NCBI RefSeq assembly: GCF_902833645.1
Contig: NZ_CADFGE010000003.1
Location: 1-64,000, forward strand
Source of the DNA: Paraburkholderia fungorum
GTDB lineage: Bacteria; Pseudomonadota; Gammaproteobacteria; Burkholderiales; Burkholderiaceae
Reading direction: 5' to 3'
Length of the DNA stretch: 64,000 nucleotides
This document shows, piece after piece, positions 17,526 through 27,616 of this stretch. Every line of letters starts with the position of its first letter. Position 1 is the first letter of the stretch. The notes under the pieces were generated by a model. That model did not search any database. It had not been told where the DNA came from and was given only the letters and a program-made list of their open reading frames with translations. Made by a program: the position numbers and the translations under genes.

Positions 17526-18837
17526 CGCCGGACTTTTCCCTTGAAGCGGGATGCTCGGCAGCGGCGCGCTTGACAAGCACAGCGATCATGGCCAAGTACG
17601 GGCTGATGATCGCGGACACGAGGACGTGCCCCGCCGTACACGCCGTCGCCATCAGAACGATAAAAAACCACTTGCCAAACCGCGGCATGGCGCCGCCCTC
17701 GCCATAAAGGAACGCCTTGCCCATGCTCCACAAGTAGAGGACACAAACCGGCAAGCCCATTGCCAACACCAGATCCGGTACGTCGATCTCAACGAGATAG
17801 CGCACCACCGGATAGCCCCCCGTCAGCAGCGCCACGTAGCCCTCTTTCGCCACGTCGTCCCATACGTTAGAAAACTTGACGTCACGTCCGGACAGGGCCA
17901 TGGTGAGCATGCCTGCGCCGCGAGTCTGGCCATGCTGGTACATGAAATATTGCAGGCTAAGCGCAACGGCGCTCTTAACGCCCGGCACCACCAGATAGAC
18001 GACAACCGCGATAGCGGCCAACGTACCGACGACACCCAACGCGCGAGCGGTCGCCTTCGGCACCCGATATCTGGCATAGAAGTACGAACAGGTCACCGCG
18101 ACGGTCCCGGCCATCGCGGCTTTCGTGCCAACCAGACCCGAAGCCAACACAATACTGCCAATCAGCGCGCCATTCCATACCGACCAACCAGACTTCAGCA
18201 CTCGGAGCAGACCGTAGCTCAGGCCCACTATCATCAGTGCCGACGCTTCGTTCTGCGCATACACGATACCTTTGTAGCCGGACCTTATCTGCGTGTCGGC
18301 CCAATAACTACGAAACATATCGATCGAAAACACCGCACCCGTGACAATGGACAACGCGTAGGCCAGCAGCGTGAAGCGCATGATCGGTTCGAGCTCTTCC
18401 AGTTGCTGGGCACTCATTCCCGATAGCGCCGCAAAGCACACAAAGAAAGAGAATACTTTGAGAACGAACACTATCTGTTGCGCCAACTCAGCGCTCGACA
18501 TATCGCCGAACGCGTAAGTCACGGCCGCCGCCAGAATCGCAAGCACCGCCAACAGTGCAGTGCGCCAACTCGACCTCTTCAACCTGCTACCCGCCAACAA
18601 TACCAACAGCAGCCCAGCAACCATGCTCCCGCGAACGAACAACGAATAACGGGCATCGCCACCTGCGGAGTCGAACCCGTGCGCGGCTCTGACCGATAGA
18701 AAATCCGCGAACGGAGATAGCGCGAGACCACCAGCGAATATGATCCACCCCAGCGTGATTGGCGCCCGTCGTGTTGATTTCTGCACGCTCACGCCACTTT
18801 GGGCGCTTCGCCGGTGTAGTGATGCTGGGTTATTCAT
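17518..18837 (-). CDS. Wzy-like polysaccharide polymerase (O-antigen ligase family)
   Basis: A 439-residue inner-membrane protein with about ten hydrophobic segments and a large periplasmic loop near residues 270-330, the layout of Wzy polymerases and O-antigen ligases. No motif is strongly conserved in this group. The call rests on topology and on its place between flippase and glycosyltransferases in a locus that otherwise lacks a polymerase. The ATG at 18837 has GGAAGAG about seven bases upstream; an ATG at 18852 is possible. Confidence 0.75.
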   Translation of the reverse strand: MNNPASLHRRSAQSGVSVQKSTRRAPITLGWIIFAGGLALSPFADFLSVRAAHGFDSAGGDARYSLFVRGSMVAGLLLVLLAGSRLKRSSWRTALLAVLAILAAAVTYAFGDMSSAELAQQIVFVLKVFSFFVCFAALSGMSAQQLEELEPIMRFTLLAYALSIVTGAVFSIDMFRSYWADTQIRSGYKGIVYAQNEASALMIVGLSYGLLRVLKSGWSVWNGALIGSIVLASGLVGTKAAMAGTVAVTCSYFYARYRVPKATARALGVVGTLAAIAVVVYLVVPGVKSAVALSLQYFMYQHGQTRGAGMLTMALSGRDVKFSNVWDDVAKEGYVALLTGGYPVVRYLVEIDVPDLVLAMGLPVCVLYLWSMGKAFLYGEGGAMPRFGKWFFIVLMATACTAGHVLVSAIISPYLAMIAVLVKRAAAEHPASREKSGDA

Positions 18838-19657
18838 GACGTGCTCTTCCATCCTCGCCTGGAGACGAAAGCCGGTTTAACGCGACCGCGCCCCATCGAG
18901 CAGTGGTTCGCAGAAGGCGCAGCGGCCAAAGCGTCGCGTCATGCACCCACGTACGCGAACCGATGCGCACTTTGCGCTCCGGATCGATGCTGCTGGCTAG
19001 TCGTTCAAAGTCCTCCCACACGGCATAGGGACGGAGTTCGACCACGCGAGCAGCACCGTGATCCCGATGCCACGGCCAGTCATCAAGCAGCGTGCCGATT
19101 GGACCGTCCGTGTAGGCGAGTGCCTTACGGGCCGCTTGTGCGGACATCCAGTAGCCCACCGACCCTGAAGTCCACTGTTTGAACGGAACGCCAATTCTCA
19201 GCCCCTCGACAGTCGAGACCCGCCTCAGCGGTTCGTTGAAGTACGTCCACAACGACGCCGCGCGTCGCAACTTGGATCGTCCAAGCAATACAATGTCGGC
19301 GCAGCGAGACAACTCAAACTCATTCGCCCGGAGCACACAGGCAAAAAATGCTGGCTCCAGGATCGCATCGTCTTCGAGAACCACCGCGGCGTGTCCCGTG
19401 TCGGCAATCGCACGCCACACTGAACGATGACTCATGAAGCACGCGACCTCAGCGGGGGTCATTGCGCGTCCGTAACGATGGCGCGCCGCTTTGTCGTCAT
19501 AGGCGGTACTGAGTTCGATTTCGGTAAGCGCACGCGCATCGACCGCATCCTCGATACGGAATGCAGTGTCATGATCAGTCAATACCTTGGCGATCGCCTC
19601 GCGACGGCCCGAACGCAATAACGATATGACGTGAATAGGGACTCTGCTCTCCATCAT
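18830..19657 (-). CDS. Glycosyltransferase family 25 (LPS-type)
   Basis: A 275-residue GT25 protein: PIHVISLLRSGRREAIAKVL at the N-terminus, MTPAEVACFMSHRSVWRAI, and the metal-binding acidic motif AAVVLEDDAILEP. Members transfer galactose or related sugars during lipopolysaccharide or exopolysaccharide assembly. The ATG at 19657 overlaps the flippase stop as ATGA. The frame stays open far upstream, but that stretch is a shadow of the flippase gene. Confidence 0.88.
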   Translation of the reverse strand: MMESRVPIHVISLLRSGRREAIAKVLTDHDTAFRIEDAVDARALTEIELSTAYDDKAARHRYGRAMTPAEVACFMSHRSVWRAIADTGHAAVVLEDDAILEPAFFACVLRANEFELSRCADIVLLGRSKLRRAASLWTYFNEPLRRVSTVEGLRIGVPFKQWTSGSVGYWMSAQAARKALAYTDGPIGTLLDDWPWHRDHGAARVVELRPYAVWEDFERLASSIDPERKVRIGSRTWVHDATLWPLRLLRTTARWGAVALNRLSSPGEDGRARHE

Positions 19658-20937
19658 CGATTCAACAATTGAGTAAAGTGGTTGCGCAGCAACGGCTTGC
19701 GCAAAATCATCAACACATAGATACCGAGCAGCACCACCTCGGCAACGAGAAGCGATGCCGCCGCCCCGTCGGCGCCAAAACGCGGCGTCAGGACAATTGC
19801 AAGCCCAACATTCAGCACGCCTGCAGCCAACATCATCATCGTGCGGATACGCGTATTCCCGAACGGCACAAGCACCTGCAATCCGAGGAAATAAGCCAGA
19901 TTGCCGAAGATGGTTGCCAGGCTGAGCAGCTTCAGCACCGACGCCGAAGCTGCAAAACCAGTGCCCAACACTGTCGCGAGTGGCGCCGAGAGATAGGCGA
20001 CAGCGACCACTCCAGCAACGGTCGTTACCGCAGTGGCTGCAGTTCCGATCACCGTAAGCCGGGCAGCCGCCAAGGGGTGCCCTCTGAAAAGCGCGGCAAC
20101 ACGCGGGTAGCACACCGTATTAATCTGTGCCGGGACCATATTGGCCACGGTCTTCAGCTTGTCGGCCGCGATATAGATACCCACCTGATAAGGCGTCGTC
20201 GTTGACGCGAGAATGACCGCATTCGTTACGCCGAACAGGCTCACCGATGCGGACGACACAAACATGTCTGCACTTTCCCGAATGCGCCGCCAAACTGAAT
20301 GTGCCGACACGCTCGGGCGGTGCAAAACGCCGAGGCGCCATGCGGCAACCAGCGAGAACAGTCCCGTCAGGACCGCCGTCAACCCCTGTATTGCCGCTGC
20401 AACTGCAACATCGCTACTGTGATGCACGAAAATGAATGTCAGCGGCAAACTGGAAAAGCGTCCGGCTAGCGCCACGGTTGAAAAAACGGAAAACCGCTCC
20501 AGCCCCTGCAGCAGCCAGTTCAATGTAAAGACATTGCCGATCACCGTCAGCCACGCTGCGAATACCACGGGGTACACCGATGCGAGCTTGCTATCAAAGT
20601 GCGCGACGACCAGCAGCGCGATGAACGAGATCGCACAAAGACAACTCTTGGCGATCATCGTCGACCAGATGAGCTCGTTAAGAACCTTCGGCTGGTCACG
20701 GCATTCGACCACCGCCTTGGGGCCACTCAGAAAGAATCCCCACTCGGTCACTAGCATGCCGTAGGTTGCAACCGCCGTCGCATAGCCGAGCACGCCAAAA
20801 TGCGCCACGCCAAGCACGCGCGTCAGGTACGGAAATGTTGCCAGCGGCACAATATAGTTGCCGATCTGCCACATCATCAACGCAAGGAAGTTCATGCGCA
20901 TACGCGCGGCCTTCGTTGCGGACCCGGCGTGCTTCAT
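19654..20937 (-). CDS. Wzx-type polysaccharide flippase
   Basis: A 427-residue MOP-superfamily flippase (Polysacc_synt family) that would flip the undecaprenyl-linked repeat unit across the inner membrane. About twelve to fourteen hydrophobic helices are visible; the N-terminal NFLALMMWQIGNYIVPLATF is typical of Wzx/RfbX proteins. The start at 20937 has GGCGAG close upstream; an ATG at 20967 has none. It is followed by a coupled GT25 gene. Confidence 0.9.
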   Translation of the reverse strand: MKHAGSATKAARMRMNFLALMMWQIGNYIVPLATFPYLTRVLGVAHFGVLGYATAVATYGMLVTEWGFFLSGPKAVVECRDQPKVLNELIWSTMIAKSCLCAISFIALLVVAHFDSKLASVYPVVFAAWLTVIGNVFTLNWLLQGLERFSVFSTVALAGRFSSLPLTFIFVHHSSDVAVAAAIQGLTAVLTGLFSLVAAWRLGVLHRPSVSAHSVWRRIRESADMFVSSASVSLFGVTNAVILASTTTPYQVGIYIAADKLKTVANMVPAQINTVCYPRVAALFRGHPLAAARLTVIGTAATAVTTVAGVVAVAYLSAPLATVLGTGFAASASVLKLLSLATIFGNLAYFLGLQVLVPFGNTRIRTMMMLAAGVLNVGLAIVLTPRFGADGAAASLLVAEVVLLGIYVLMILRKPLLRNHFTQLLNR

Positions 20938-20991
20938 CTGCTCGCCGCTCACGAGATATCCCGGCATTGACGCGCCAGGCAGTGCGCAAGC

Positions 20992-22236
20992 TTACGCATG
21001 CGCCAGCACACCACGCGTATCGATCACAACTTTGGCCTGGAAGCGCACGTGATCCACGCGCCGGAACTGTGCATGGTCGACCAGAATGACGATGATGTCA
21101 GCTTTGAGCAGCGCTTCGGTCAATTCGCAAAGCTGAGCTTTCCCTTCAAGCGCCTCCGGCAATGTTCTGACGTTCGGTTCGACCACCACCACTTGTCCTG
21201 CGAATCGCTCCGCGAGTTCGCTGGCGATATGCAACGCCGGGCTTTCGCGGAGGTCATCGATATTCGCCTTGAACGCCAGTCCAAGACACGCGATCACCGG
21301 ATCCTTGAAACGCCGCGCCGCGCGTTCGACCCGGTCGATCACGTAGCCTGGCTTATCGTCGTTCACTGCTCGCGCGGTACGAATCAAGCGCGCCTGCTCC
21401 GGAGCGGAGTCCACGATGAACCATGGGTCGACGGCGATGCAATGACCACCCACGCCGGGCCCCGGTTGCAGGATGCTTACGCGCGGATGTCGGTTCGCAA
21501 GGCGAATCAACTCCCAAACGTTGATATCAAGTTTGTCGCAGATGATCGACAGTTCGTTTGCAAACGCAATATTCACGTCCCGAAACGAATTCTCGGTAAG
21601 CTTGCACATCTCAGCAGTGCGAGCATCGGTCAGAATGCATTCACCGCGCACGAAGCTTTGGTACAGTTCGCGCGCCAGTTCGCTGCATCGGGGTGTCATC
21701 CCACCAATCACACGATCGTTTTCAACGAGTTCGCGAATCACGTGCCCCGGCAAAACACGCTCAGGGCAATGCGCGATACGAATGTCCGAGTTTTCACCCG
21801 ACTGCTGCGGAAAGCTTAGATCAGGCCGAAGTTCCGCCATCCATGCCGCCATCTGCTCGGTTGCGCCCACCGGAGAAGTCGACTCGAGCACGACCAGATC
21901 ACCCTTCTTAAGCACAGGAGCAACAGCACGGCTCGCCGCCTCGATATAGCTTAGGTCCGGCCGAAATCCGTCGGCGAATGGTGTGGGCACGGCGATTAAA
22001 AACGCGTCGGCGGGTTCCGGCACTGTCGTCGCTCGCAGATAGCCTTGCGTAACTGCTGCATGAACGAGCATGTCGAGTTCGGGTTCGACAATGTGAATAG
22101 CACCCTTGTTAATAGTGTCGACTGCGTGCTGATTGACATCGACACCGATCACGCGCTTTCGGCGCACCGCGAAGGCTGCTGCAGTCGGCAAGCCAATGTA
22201 GCCGAGTCCAACTACCGAAATAGTTTCGAATTCCAT
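20992..22236 (-). CDS. wecC: UDP-N-acetyl-D-mannosamine dehydrogenase
   Basis: A 414-residue NAD-dependent dehydrogenase that oxidises UDP-ManNAc to UDP-ManNAcA. It follows E. coli WecC closely along the whole length: TISVVGLGYIGLPTAAAFA (NAD site), GVDVNQHAVDTIN, VLESTSPVGATEQMA, AEMCKLTENSFRDVNIAFAN and the catalytic GPGVGGHCIAVDPWF with Cys266. It sits directly after wecB, its substrate supplier. The ATG at 22236 is chosen; a TTG nine bases upstream also opens the frame. Confidence 0.96.
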   Translation of the reverse strand: MEFETISVVGLGYIGLPTAAAFAVRRKRVIGVDVNQHAVDTINKGAIHIVEPELDMLVHAAVTQGYLRATTVPEPADAFLIAVPTPFADGFRPDLSYIEAASRAVAPVLKKGDLVVLESTSPVGATEQMAAWMAELRPDLSFPQQSGENSDIRIAHCPERVLPGHVIRELVENDRVIGGMTPRCSELARELYQSFVRGECILTDARTAEMCKLTENSFRDVNIAFANELSIICDKLDINVWELIRLANRHPRVSILQPGPGVGGHCIAVDPWFIVDSAPEQARLIRTARAVNDDKPGYVIDRVERAARRFKDPVIACLGLAFKANIDDLRESPALHIASELAERFAGQVVVVEPNVRTLPEALEGKAQLCELTEALLKADIIVILVDHAQFRRVDHVRFQAKVVIDTRGVLAHA

Positions 22237-22268
22237 ATTGATCAATCTGTAGAGTTATCTGTTTGCCG

Positions 22269-23417
22269 TTACGCCGCAAGGGTCGCCGCCGGGGGATTTG
22301 CCGTAAGTGCGCGGGCGATGCGCTCGCAAGCGTTGCCATCGCCGTACGGATTGCTGCCGCGGCTCATTGCGTCATACATCCTGGAGTCAGAAAGTAGTTG
22401 CGACGCGCCGTCAAAAATCTTCTGTGCATCGGTTCCGACAAGCTTCACCACGCCGGCATCCACTGCTTCTTGCCGTTCGGTCGTATCGCGCATCACGAGC
22501 ACCGGTTTTCCAAGCGATGGCGCCTCTTCCTGAACGCCACCAGAATCGGTCAGAATCAGAAACGCGCGATCCATCAGGTAAACAAAAGGTAGATAGTCAA
22601 GCGGCTCAATAAGATGAACGTTCGGAATATTTGAAAGAAGGCGGTTCACAGGCTCGCGTACGCTTGGATTGAGATGCATTGGGTACACGATGTCCGCGTC
22701 TGGATGCGCACGTGCCAGTTGCGCAAGCGCCGAGCAGATACGTTCGAATCCGTCGCCGAAACTTTCCCGGCGGTGCCCCGTAACGAGAACGATGCGCCGA
22801 TCCGCCTCGAGGTTCGGTAAGTGGCGCTCCGCTGAGGCGCGCAACTGCGGATCGTTCGCAAGCAACTCACGTACGTGCAACAGTGCGTCGATCACCGTAT
22901 TGCCTGTCACTACGATCCGATCGTCTGGCACGTTTTCAGCAAGCAGGTTCTGACGCGCACGCTCTGTGGGCGCAAAATGTGTTGCCGCCAGCACCCCGGT
23001 CAGTTTGCGGTTCGCCTCCTCAGGCCACGGCGACAGGAGATTTCCGGTCCGCAGACCAGCTTCGACGTGCCCAACCGGAATGCGTTGGTAGAACGAAGCC
23101 AAACTTGCCGCCATCGTCGTCGTGGTGTCGCCGTGCACGAGAACGAGGTCCGGCCTGCAATCGGTCAGCACATCTCGCATGCCGAGCATGATGGAGGTCG
23201 TCACGTCATAAAGGTCCTGGCCTCGCTTCATCACGTTCAGGTCGAAATGAGGACGTATCCGAAATAGGGACAACACCTGGTCGAGCATTTCCCGATGCTG
23301 ACCCGTCACGCAAACGAAACAGTCAATCCCCTTCGTATTCTTGAGCCGCCTCACAAGCGGCGCCATCTTTATGGCTTCCGGACGGGTTCCGAACGTAAGC
23401 AGTATCCGGCTGTTCAT
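22269..23417 (-). CDS. wecB: UDP-N-acetylglucosamine 2-epimerase (non-hydrolysing)
   Basis: A 382-residue cytoplasmic epimerase converting UDP-GlcNAc to UDP-ManNAc. Signatures: [20 protein letters not shown] at the N-terminus, [54 protein letters not shown] and [20 protein letters not shown]. The length is normal for the family. The start at 23417 ([10 protein letters not shown]) is preferred over an upstream GTG. It forms a two-step route with wecC to UDP-ManNAcA. Confidence 0.96.
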   Translation of the reverse strand: MNSRILLTFGTRPEAIKMAPLVRRLKNTKGIDCFVCVTGQHREMLDQVLSLFRIRPHFDLNVMKRGQDLYDVTTSIMLGMRDVLTDCRPDLVLVHGDTTTTMAASLASFYQRIPVGHVEAGLRTGNLLSPWPEEANRKLTGVLAATHFAPTERARQNLLAENVPDDRIVVTGNTVIDALLHVRELLANDPQLRASAERHLPNLEADRRIVLVTGHRRESFGDGFERICSALAQLARAHPDADIVYPMHLNPSVREPVNRLLSNIPNVHLIEPLDYLPFVYLMDRAFLILTDSGGVQEEAPSLGKPVLVMRDTTERQEAVDAGVVKLVGTDAQKIFDGASQLLSDSRMYDAMSRGSNPYGDGNACERIARALTANPPAATLAA

Positions 23418-23511
23418 AGCGGCCACCACGTACTGAGCGTGTAAGTTTCACAGGTATGCATTGCATTAATGCCGCATGCCGGCGCCCAGCACCCGGTCTG
23501 ATTTTCGGAGT

Positions 23512-25725
23512 TCATGATTCAGCCTTCTTTGCTTCGTATTCCGAGAATGCACCGTAGCTGCTGGCGCGTTGCGGCACATCAGTTAGCAGGATGCCGTTCA
23601 CCGCTACGCCAGCGCTATTCAACTGACGCGTCGTTTCGCCTAGTTCCGCTGCGGAATGACGGCCATGGCGCATGACGAGCAATGTCGCGCCGGCATGTTT
23701 TCCGATCAGGACAGGATCGGTGACGGCCAGAACCGGCGGCGAGTCCACGATGACTACGTCGTATTCCTTGCCGAACTGCGCCAATACCTGGGCAAAGCGC
23801 TCGCTAATCAACAACTCAGCCGGACTCGACGGAACGGTGCCGCTCATGAGTACGTCGAGTTTGGGTAGAACCTCGCGATGAATCGCCTTTTCGGGAGCAA
23901 TACCGCTAATTACGTCTGATAGCCCCGGCTTGCGCGGCAATTCAAAATAGGTGTGAACGTTGCCGCGACGCATGTCCGCATCAACAAGCAATACCCGCTT
24001 CCCTGTGGCCGCGAGCACCGTCGCGAGATTCACGGAGAGGAACGACTTGCCGACACCGGGCCGCGGCCCGGTGAGCATCACGATATTGTTGTCGGGCTTC
24101 AGAATGCCGAACTGCAACGCCGTACGCAGGCTCCTGATACCCTCCACGGCGATATCTTCGGGGAAGGCCGCGGCCAGCACGCGGGGACCCAACGCGTCTC
24201 TGCGAGGCGACTGTTGCAACTTCATTTGACGCTCGCTACGCGAAATGATTGCGTACACCGGCACGTCAACCGCGCGTTCGATTTCCGCCGGGCTCTCAAG
24301 ACCGCGATTGAGTACGCGTCGTACGAATGCAATCGTGCATCCGAGTAACAGACCGAAGACGGCCGACAAGGCAACGACAAGCAGCTTCTTGGGTTTGACT
24401 GGCTTTTCTGCAACGACGGCGTAATCGACCGTACGCACGTTGCCCAACTGGCCCGCCTTCAAAATTCGCAATTGCTGCGTGCTGTCGAGAAGTTTTGTGT
24501 ACAGGTCCGTATTCACCTGCACGTCGCGCATCAACCGCAGCGCCTGCTGTTGAATGTCGGGCATAGCTCCGACTTTGCGATCGAACGCATTCTGCTGCTG
24601 CTGAAGCTCGCCGATTTGCGCATCAATCGCCGCAACGGACGGGTGCGCAGCAGTAAAGCGCTGAACAAGCTGTGAGCGCTGCTGTTGCAGGTCGATCAAT
24701 TTCGCCTTGCTATCGACGATCGATTGCAATAAAAGCTTGCCCTCCGCCTCCAGGTCGACGGTACCGTGTTGCGCCCGGAACGAGTTGTAACGCTGCTCGG
24801 CCTTGTCGAGATCTCCTCTCAACTGTGGAAGCTGCTCACCGAGAAAGCTGAGCATCTGCTCGGCCTGTGCCGACTTCCGGTCTACATTGCGCTGCACGTA
24901 GATATGCGCGATGGCGTTCACCGTCGCTGTAGTTTGAGCGGCATCTGTTCCATCAAGTGCGACTGAGATGATGCCGGACTGCTTGACCTTTTCCTTGATG
25001 TCGAGCGCCTTGCGTAGATCATCAATCGTGAGCTGGGTCGACGACCGGGTGACGTCGAACGTCGTACCAGCGTGGGCGACCATCCTGGCCACGGTCAACT
25101 CTATGGGCCCATACTCAGTCGTGCCACGTTCAGGATTTCCGACACGGCCGTGAAGTACCGTGTTGCCTTTCGGATCGCGAAGCTCAAAGCGCTCATTCGC
25201 CTCAGCGATAATCGTAAAGGTCCTGTCGTACTGCACGCGCGGCACGTCGAATTGCGTCATGTCGAGCCTTTCGCCACCCCACGCAAAATGACGCAGCCCC
25301 ATTACCGGGTCGGCGAGCCCATCCCCCGAAGCACGCCTTGCAATTAGTGCTCCGATCACCGGGAAATAGCGTGGCTCGACACCGATATCGAGGTGTAGGC
25401 GGCTCACGGCTTCGCTGGCGACCATCCGTGAACGGATCAGTTCAATCTCCGCGTCTGCCGTCGCTTTGTTCTGGAAAAGCGAGGCAAGATCACCCAGCTT
25501 GTCATTGATGTTGCCAGCACCAGAGTCGTCGTCCACCTGAATCATGGCGTCGGCTCTATAGACGGGCGTTTCAAAGAATGCGTACGCTACGCCGAGAATC
25601 AGCATCCCGGCGGTAACAAGCGCGATCAAAAGCCGATTCTCGCGAATAACCGCAATGATTTCGGAAAGGTCGATTTCGTCGTCAGCCGACGCATCGGCCG
25701 CACGACTTTGTTTAAGCAGATTCAT
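23512..25725 (-). CDS. wzc: Wzc-type tyrosine kinase and chain-length regulator
   Basis: A 737-residue inner-membrane BY-kinase that controls polymer length and export with Wza and Wzb. The N-terminal Wzz domain has a membrane segment (about 34-52). A long coiled-coil periplasmic part follows (about 270-410), then GNVRTVDYAVVAEKPVKPKK and a second membrane segment (about 440-460). The cytoplasmic kinase has Walker A GPRPGVGKSFLS (about 553-563), Walker A' LLVDADMRRGN and Walker B VVIVDSPPVL. The tail has only two tyrosines near the end (SSYGAFSEYEAK), a shorter cluster than in E. coli Wzc. It follows wzb with a three-base gap. Confidence 0.95.
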   Translation of the reverse strand: MNLLKQSRAADASADDEIDLSEIIAVIRENRLLIALVTAGMLILGVAYAFFETPVYRADAMIQVDDDSGAGNINDKLGDLASLFQNKATADAEIELIRSRMVASEAVSRLHLDIGVEPRYFPVIGALIARRASGDGLADPVMGLRHFAWGGERLDMTQFDVPRVQYDRTFTIIAEANERFELRDPKGNTVLHGRVGNPERGTTEYGPIELTVARMVAHAGTTFDVTRSSTQLTIDDLRKALDIKEKVKQSGIISVALDGTDAAQTTATVNAIAHIYVQRNVDRKSAQAEQMLSFLGEQLPQLRGDLDKAEQRYNSFRAQHGTVDLEAEGKLLLQSIVDSKAKLIDLQQQRSQLVQRFTAAHPSVAAIDAQIGELQQQQNAFDRKVGAMPDIQQQALRLMRDVQVNTDLYTKLLDSTQQLRILKAGQLGNVRTVDYAVVAEKPVKPKKLLVVALSAVFGLLLGCTIAFVRRVLNRGLESPAEIERAVDVPVYAIISRSERQMKLQQSPRRDALGPRVLAAAFPEDIAVEGIRSLRTALQFGILKPDNNIVMLTGPRPGVGKSFLSVNLATVLAATGKRVLLVDADMRRGNVHTYFELPRKPGLSDVISGIAPEKAIHREVLPKLDVLMSGTVPSSPAELLISERFAQVLAQFGKEYDVVIVDSPPVLAVTDPVLIGKHAGATLLVMRHGRHSAAELGETTRQLNSAGVAVNGILLTDVPQRASSYGAFSEYEAKKAES

Positions 25726-25728
25726 GAT

Positions 25729-26169
25729 TCAGTGAGCCAACCTTGCAATAACGTCGCGCCAGTTCGAAATACCGTGTTCGATCTGTGCAAATGCCAGGTC
25801 AAATGCGGCGCGATGCCGCCGATAGGGATCGACGATGTCAATCTGATCGTGTTCGCCCAGGCGAAAGACCTTTCCTCTTGCGAACGGATAAGTCGTCACA
25901 ATCAACTCGCGCTGCACCTGAGTCATGCTCAGGATCAGTTCGGCGGCACACACATCCTCGCGCGTCAGAGCGGTTGCCACATGATCACTGATATCCAGAC
26001 CCTGCTCGCTCGCAAGCTGCATAGCTAGCGGATCAGCGCGCTCGCCAACCAACGCCCTGGTGCCTGCCGAACTCACGACGAGCTGCGGCAGCTCCCTCTG
26101 AAGCATCACTCGCGCGACCGGGCTCCGGCACACATTGCCCTCGCAAACCATCAGAACGCTACCGATCAT
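25729..26169 (-). CDS. wzb: Low-molecular-weight protein tyrosine phosphatase
   Basis: A 146-residue phosphatase that dephosphorylates the Wzc tail. The active-site loop CEGNVCRS (Cys9, Arg15) and the general-acid region DIVDPYRR (Asp114) are both intact. It starts four bases inside the end of wza (ATGA overlap) and lies just ahead of wzc, the standard wza-wzb-wzc order. Confidence 0.95.
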   Translation of the reverse strand: MIGSVLMVCEGNVCRSPVARVMLQRELPQLVVSSAGTRALVGERADPLAMQLASEQGLDISDHVATALTREDVCAAELILSMTQVQRELIVTTYPFARGKVFRLGEHDQIDIVDPYRRHRAAFDLAFAQIEHGISNWRDVIARLAH

Positions 26170-27443
26170 TTCGCCACCACGCCTGCGGTCAACCCCGCGT
26201 TGACAAGCGGCATCAACAAACTCAGCACACGATTGAAGCGAACGAGGCCGCTGCCATCCACATACACGACATCCTTCGGCTCCAGGTCGAATTCCTTGGC
26301 GATCAACATTGCAACCGGCGAACTGCCGTCGAGGTGAAAGACCTGCGGTGCCTCGGTGAGCGAACCGCGAATCACAAACATCTGCGCGGCGTCAGCGGTG
26401 CTCGAGTTCACGCTTCCCGCCTGCGAAAGCGCATCCGCCAGCGTGATACGCCCGGTTCTGCGCGGAATGGCCGAAACGGGTTTGTTCACTTCGCCCATCA
26501 CGTACACCGTGTTTTCGTCACGCGACACCACACGCAACATGTCGCCGGACTTCAGATACAACCGCGATGGGCTCATCCCCTGGGCAATCATCTGGGTCAG
26601 ATTCACTCGATGCGAGACACCGTCACGCACCAGTACGACGTCACTCTGATCGGCCGTATCGCTGAACCCACCAGCCCTGCTGATCGCTTCGTAGAAAGTC
26701 ATTGGCACGTCATTCACAGCCAGAACGCCGGGGTTATGCACCTCGCCATCGACATAAACCTGATGTGCCCGATACGACGCCATTCGCACCGTCACCTGCG
26801 GCTTGACGAGATACTTCGCCAGTGCGGTCGTCACACGCTGCTGAATCTCTTCGATATGCAAACCCGCTACCTGTAGCGTGCCCGCGTAAGGAAAGGTCAA
26901 CTTACCGCCCTGGTCGACGACAAAACCGGCCATCGGGTCGGCCGGACGCGGCGACGACTGCGTCTGTGCCGAGCCCAGCGCCGCGGCAAACTCAGGGTGA
27001 TCCCAGACGACGATCTGAAGCACGTCACCCGGGCCGACTGTATAAGCCTGGGGCGCCCCGGAAAGGAGTTGCGCCTGCTCCAGCTGCTTCTGCTTTTGCT
27101 CTTCGGACATGCGCTTGACCAGTGCAATATCGAGTTCCGTCAGCGGAATCTCCGGCGTACCCGCCGTGGCATCCACCTTCCCGCGCGCCTTGCTCAAATC
27201 CTCTTGCGCTGCGGGATCAGATGCTTTCGTGGCCCCCGCGGTATCGTTCGCAACCATGGCGCCAGCGGCCACGCCCGGCGCGTTCGCCGGATAAGCAAAG
27301 TCCGCTGCCGTGGTCTGCACCTGGCTTGACGAAGTCTTCATACGCATGCCAGGCGCCGCCGCGCAAGCGGACAGCAGCAGAGTCGCCGCAACTGTCAAAG
27401 ATCCAAGACGACCGATCGTCTGCGTAGGGGTCACCACTAACAT
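26166..27443 (-). CDS. wza: Polysaccharide export outer-membrane lipoprotein
   Basis: A 425-residue Wza homologue forming the outer-membrane export channel. The signal peptide ends in the lipobox LLLSAC (Cys about 25). The polysaccharide-export domain starts at YTVGPGDVLQIVVWDHPEF. Two SLBB-type repeats follow (VYVDGEVHNPGVLAVNDVPM; VYVMGEVNKPVSAIPRR), and the C-terminal helix that crosses the outer membrane ends in LTAGVVAK. The ATG at 27443 begins the signal peptide; the upstream extension does not. The N-terminal 60 residues after the lipobox are Ala/Thr-rich and unlike E. coli Wza. Confidence 0.94.
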   Translation of the reverse strand: MLVVTPTQTIGRLGSLTVAATLLLSACAAAPGMRMKTSSSQVQTTAADFAYPANAPGVAAGAMVANDTAGATKASDPAAQEDLSKARGKVDATAGTPEIPLTELDIALVKRMSEEQKQKQLEQAQLLSGAPQAYTVGPGDVLQIVVWDHPEFAAALGSAQTQSSPRPADPMAGFVVDQGGKLTFPYAGTLQVAGLHIEEIQQRVTTALAKYLVKPQVTVRMASYRAHQVYVDGEVHNPGVLAVNDVPMTFYEAISRAGGFSDTADQSDVVLVRDGVSHRVNLTQMIAQGMSPSRLYLKSGDMLRVVSRDENTVYVMGEVNKPVSAIPRRTGRITLADALSQAGSVNSSTADAAQMFVIRGSLTEAPQVFHLDGSSPVAMLIAKEFDLEPKDVVYVDGSGLVRFNRVLSLLMPLVNAGLTAGVVAK

Positions 27444-27616
27444 CCTGTTCAACCTGTTTCCTAAACGAGTCGCGCCACGCGCACCGCTCGTGTCGTCACG
27501 AGCCACTAGGCCATCCCAACTCAACTTCCATTTGCGTTCATGCCATGCGCGCCGGCCAAGCCTTGCCGAACTTCGCGCGCACTGACGCTCTCTGCCTGAT
27601 ACGAATACGCCGCACG

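Noticed and set aside
18830..20113. Full 427-codon frame for the GT25 protein
   Set aside because: The first 150 codons are a shadow of the flippase gene; the true start is the coupled ATG at 19657.
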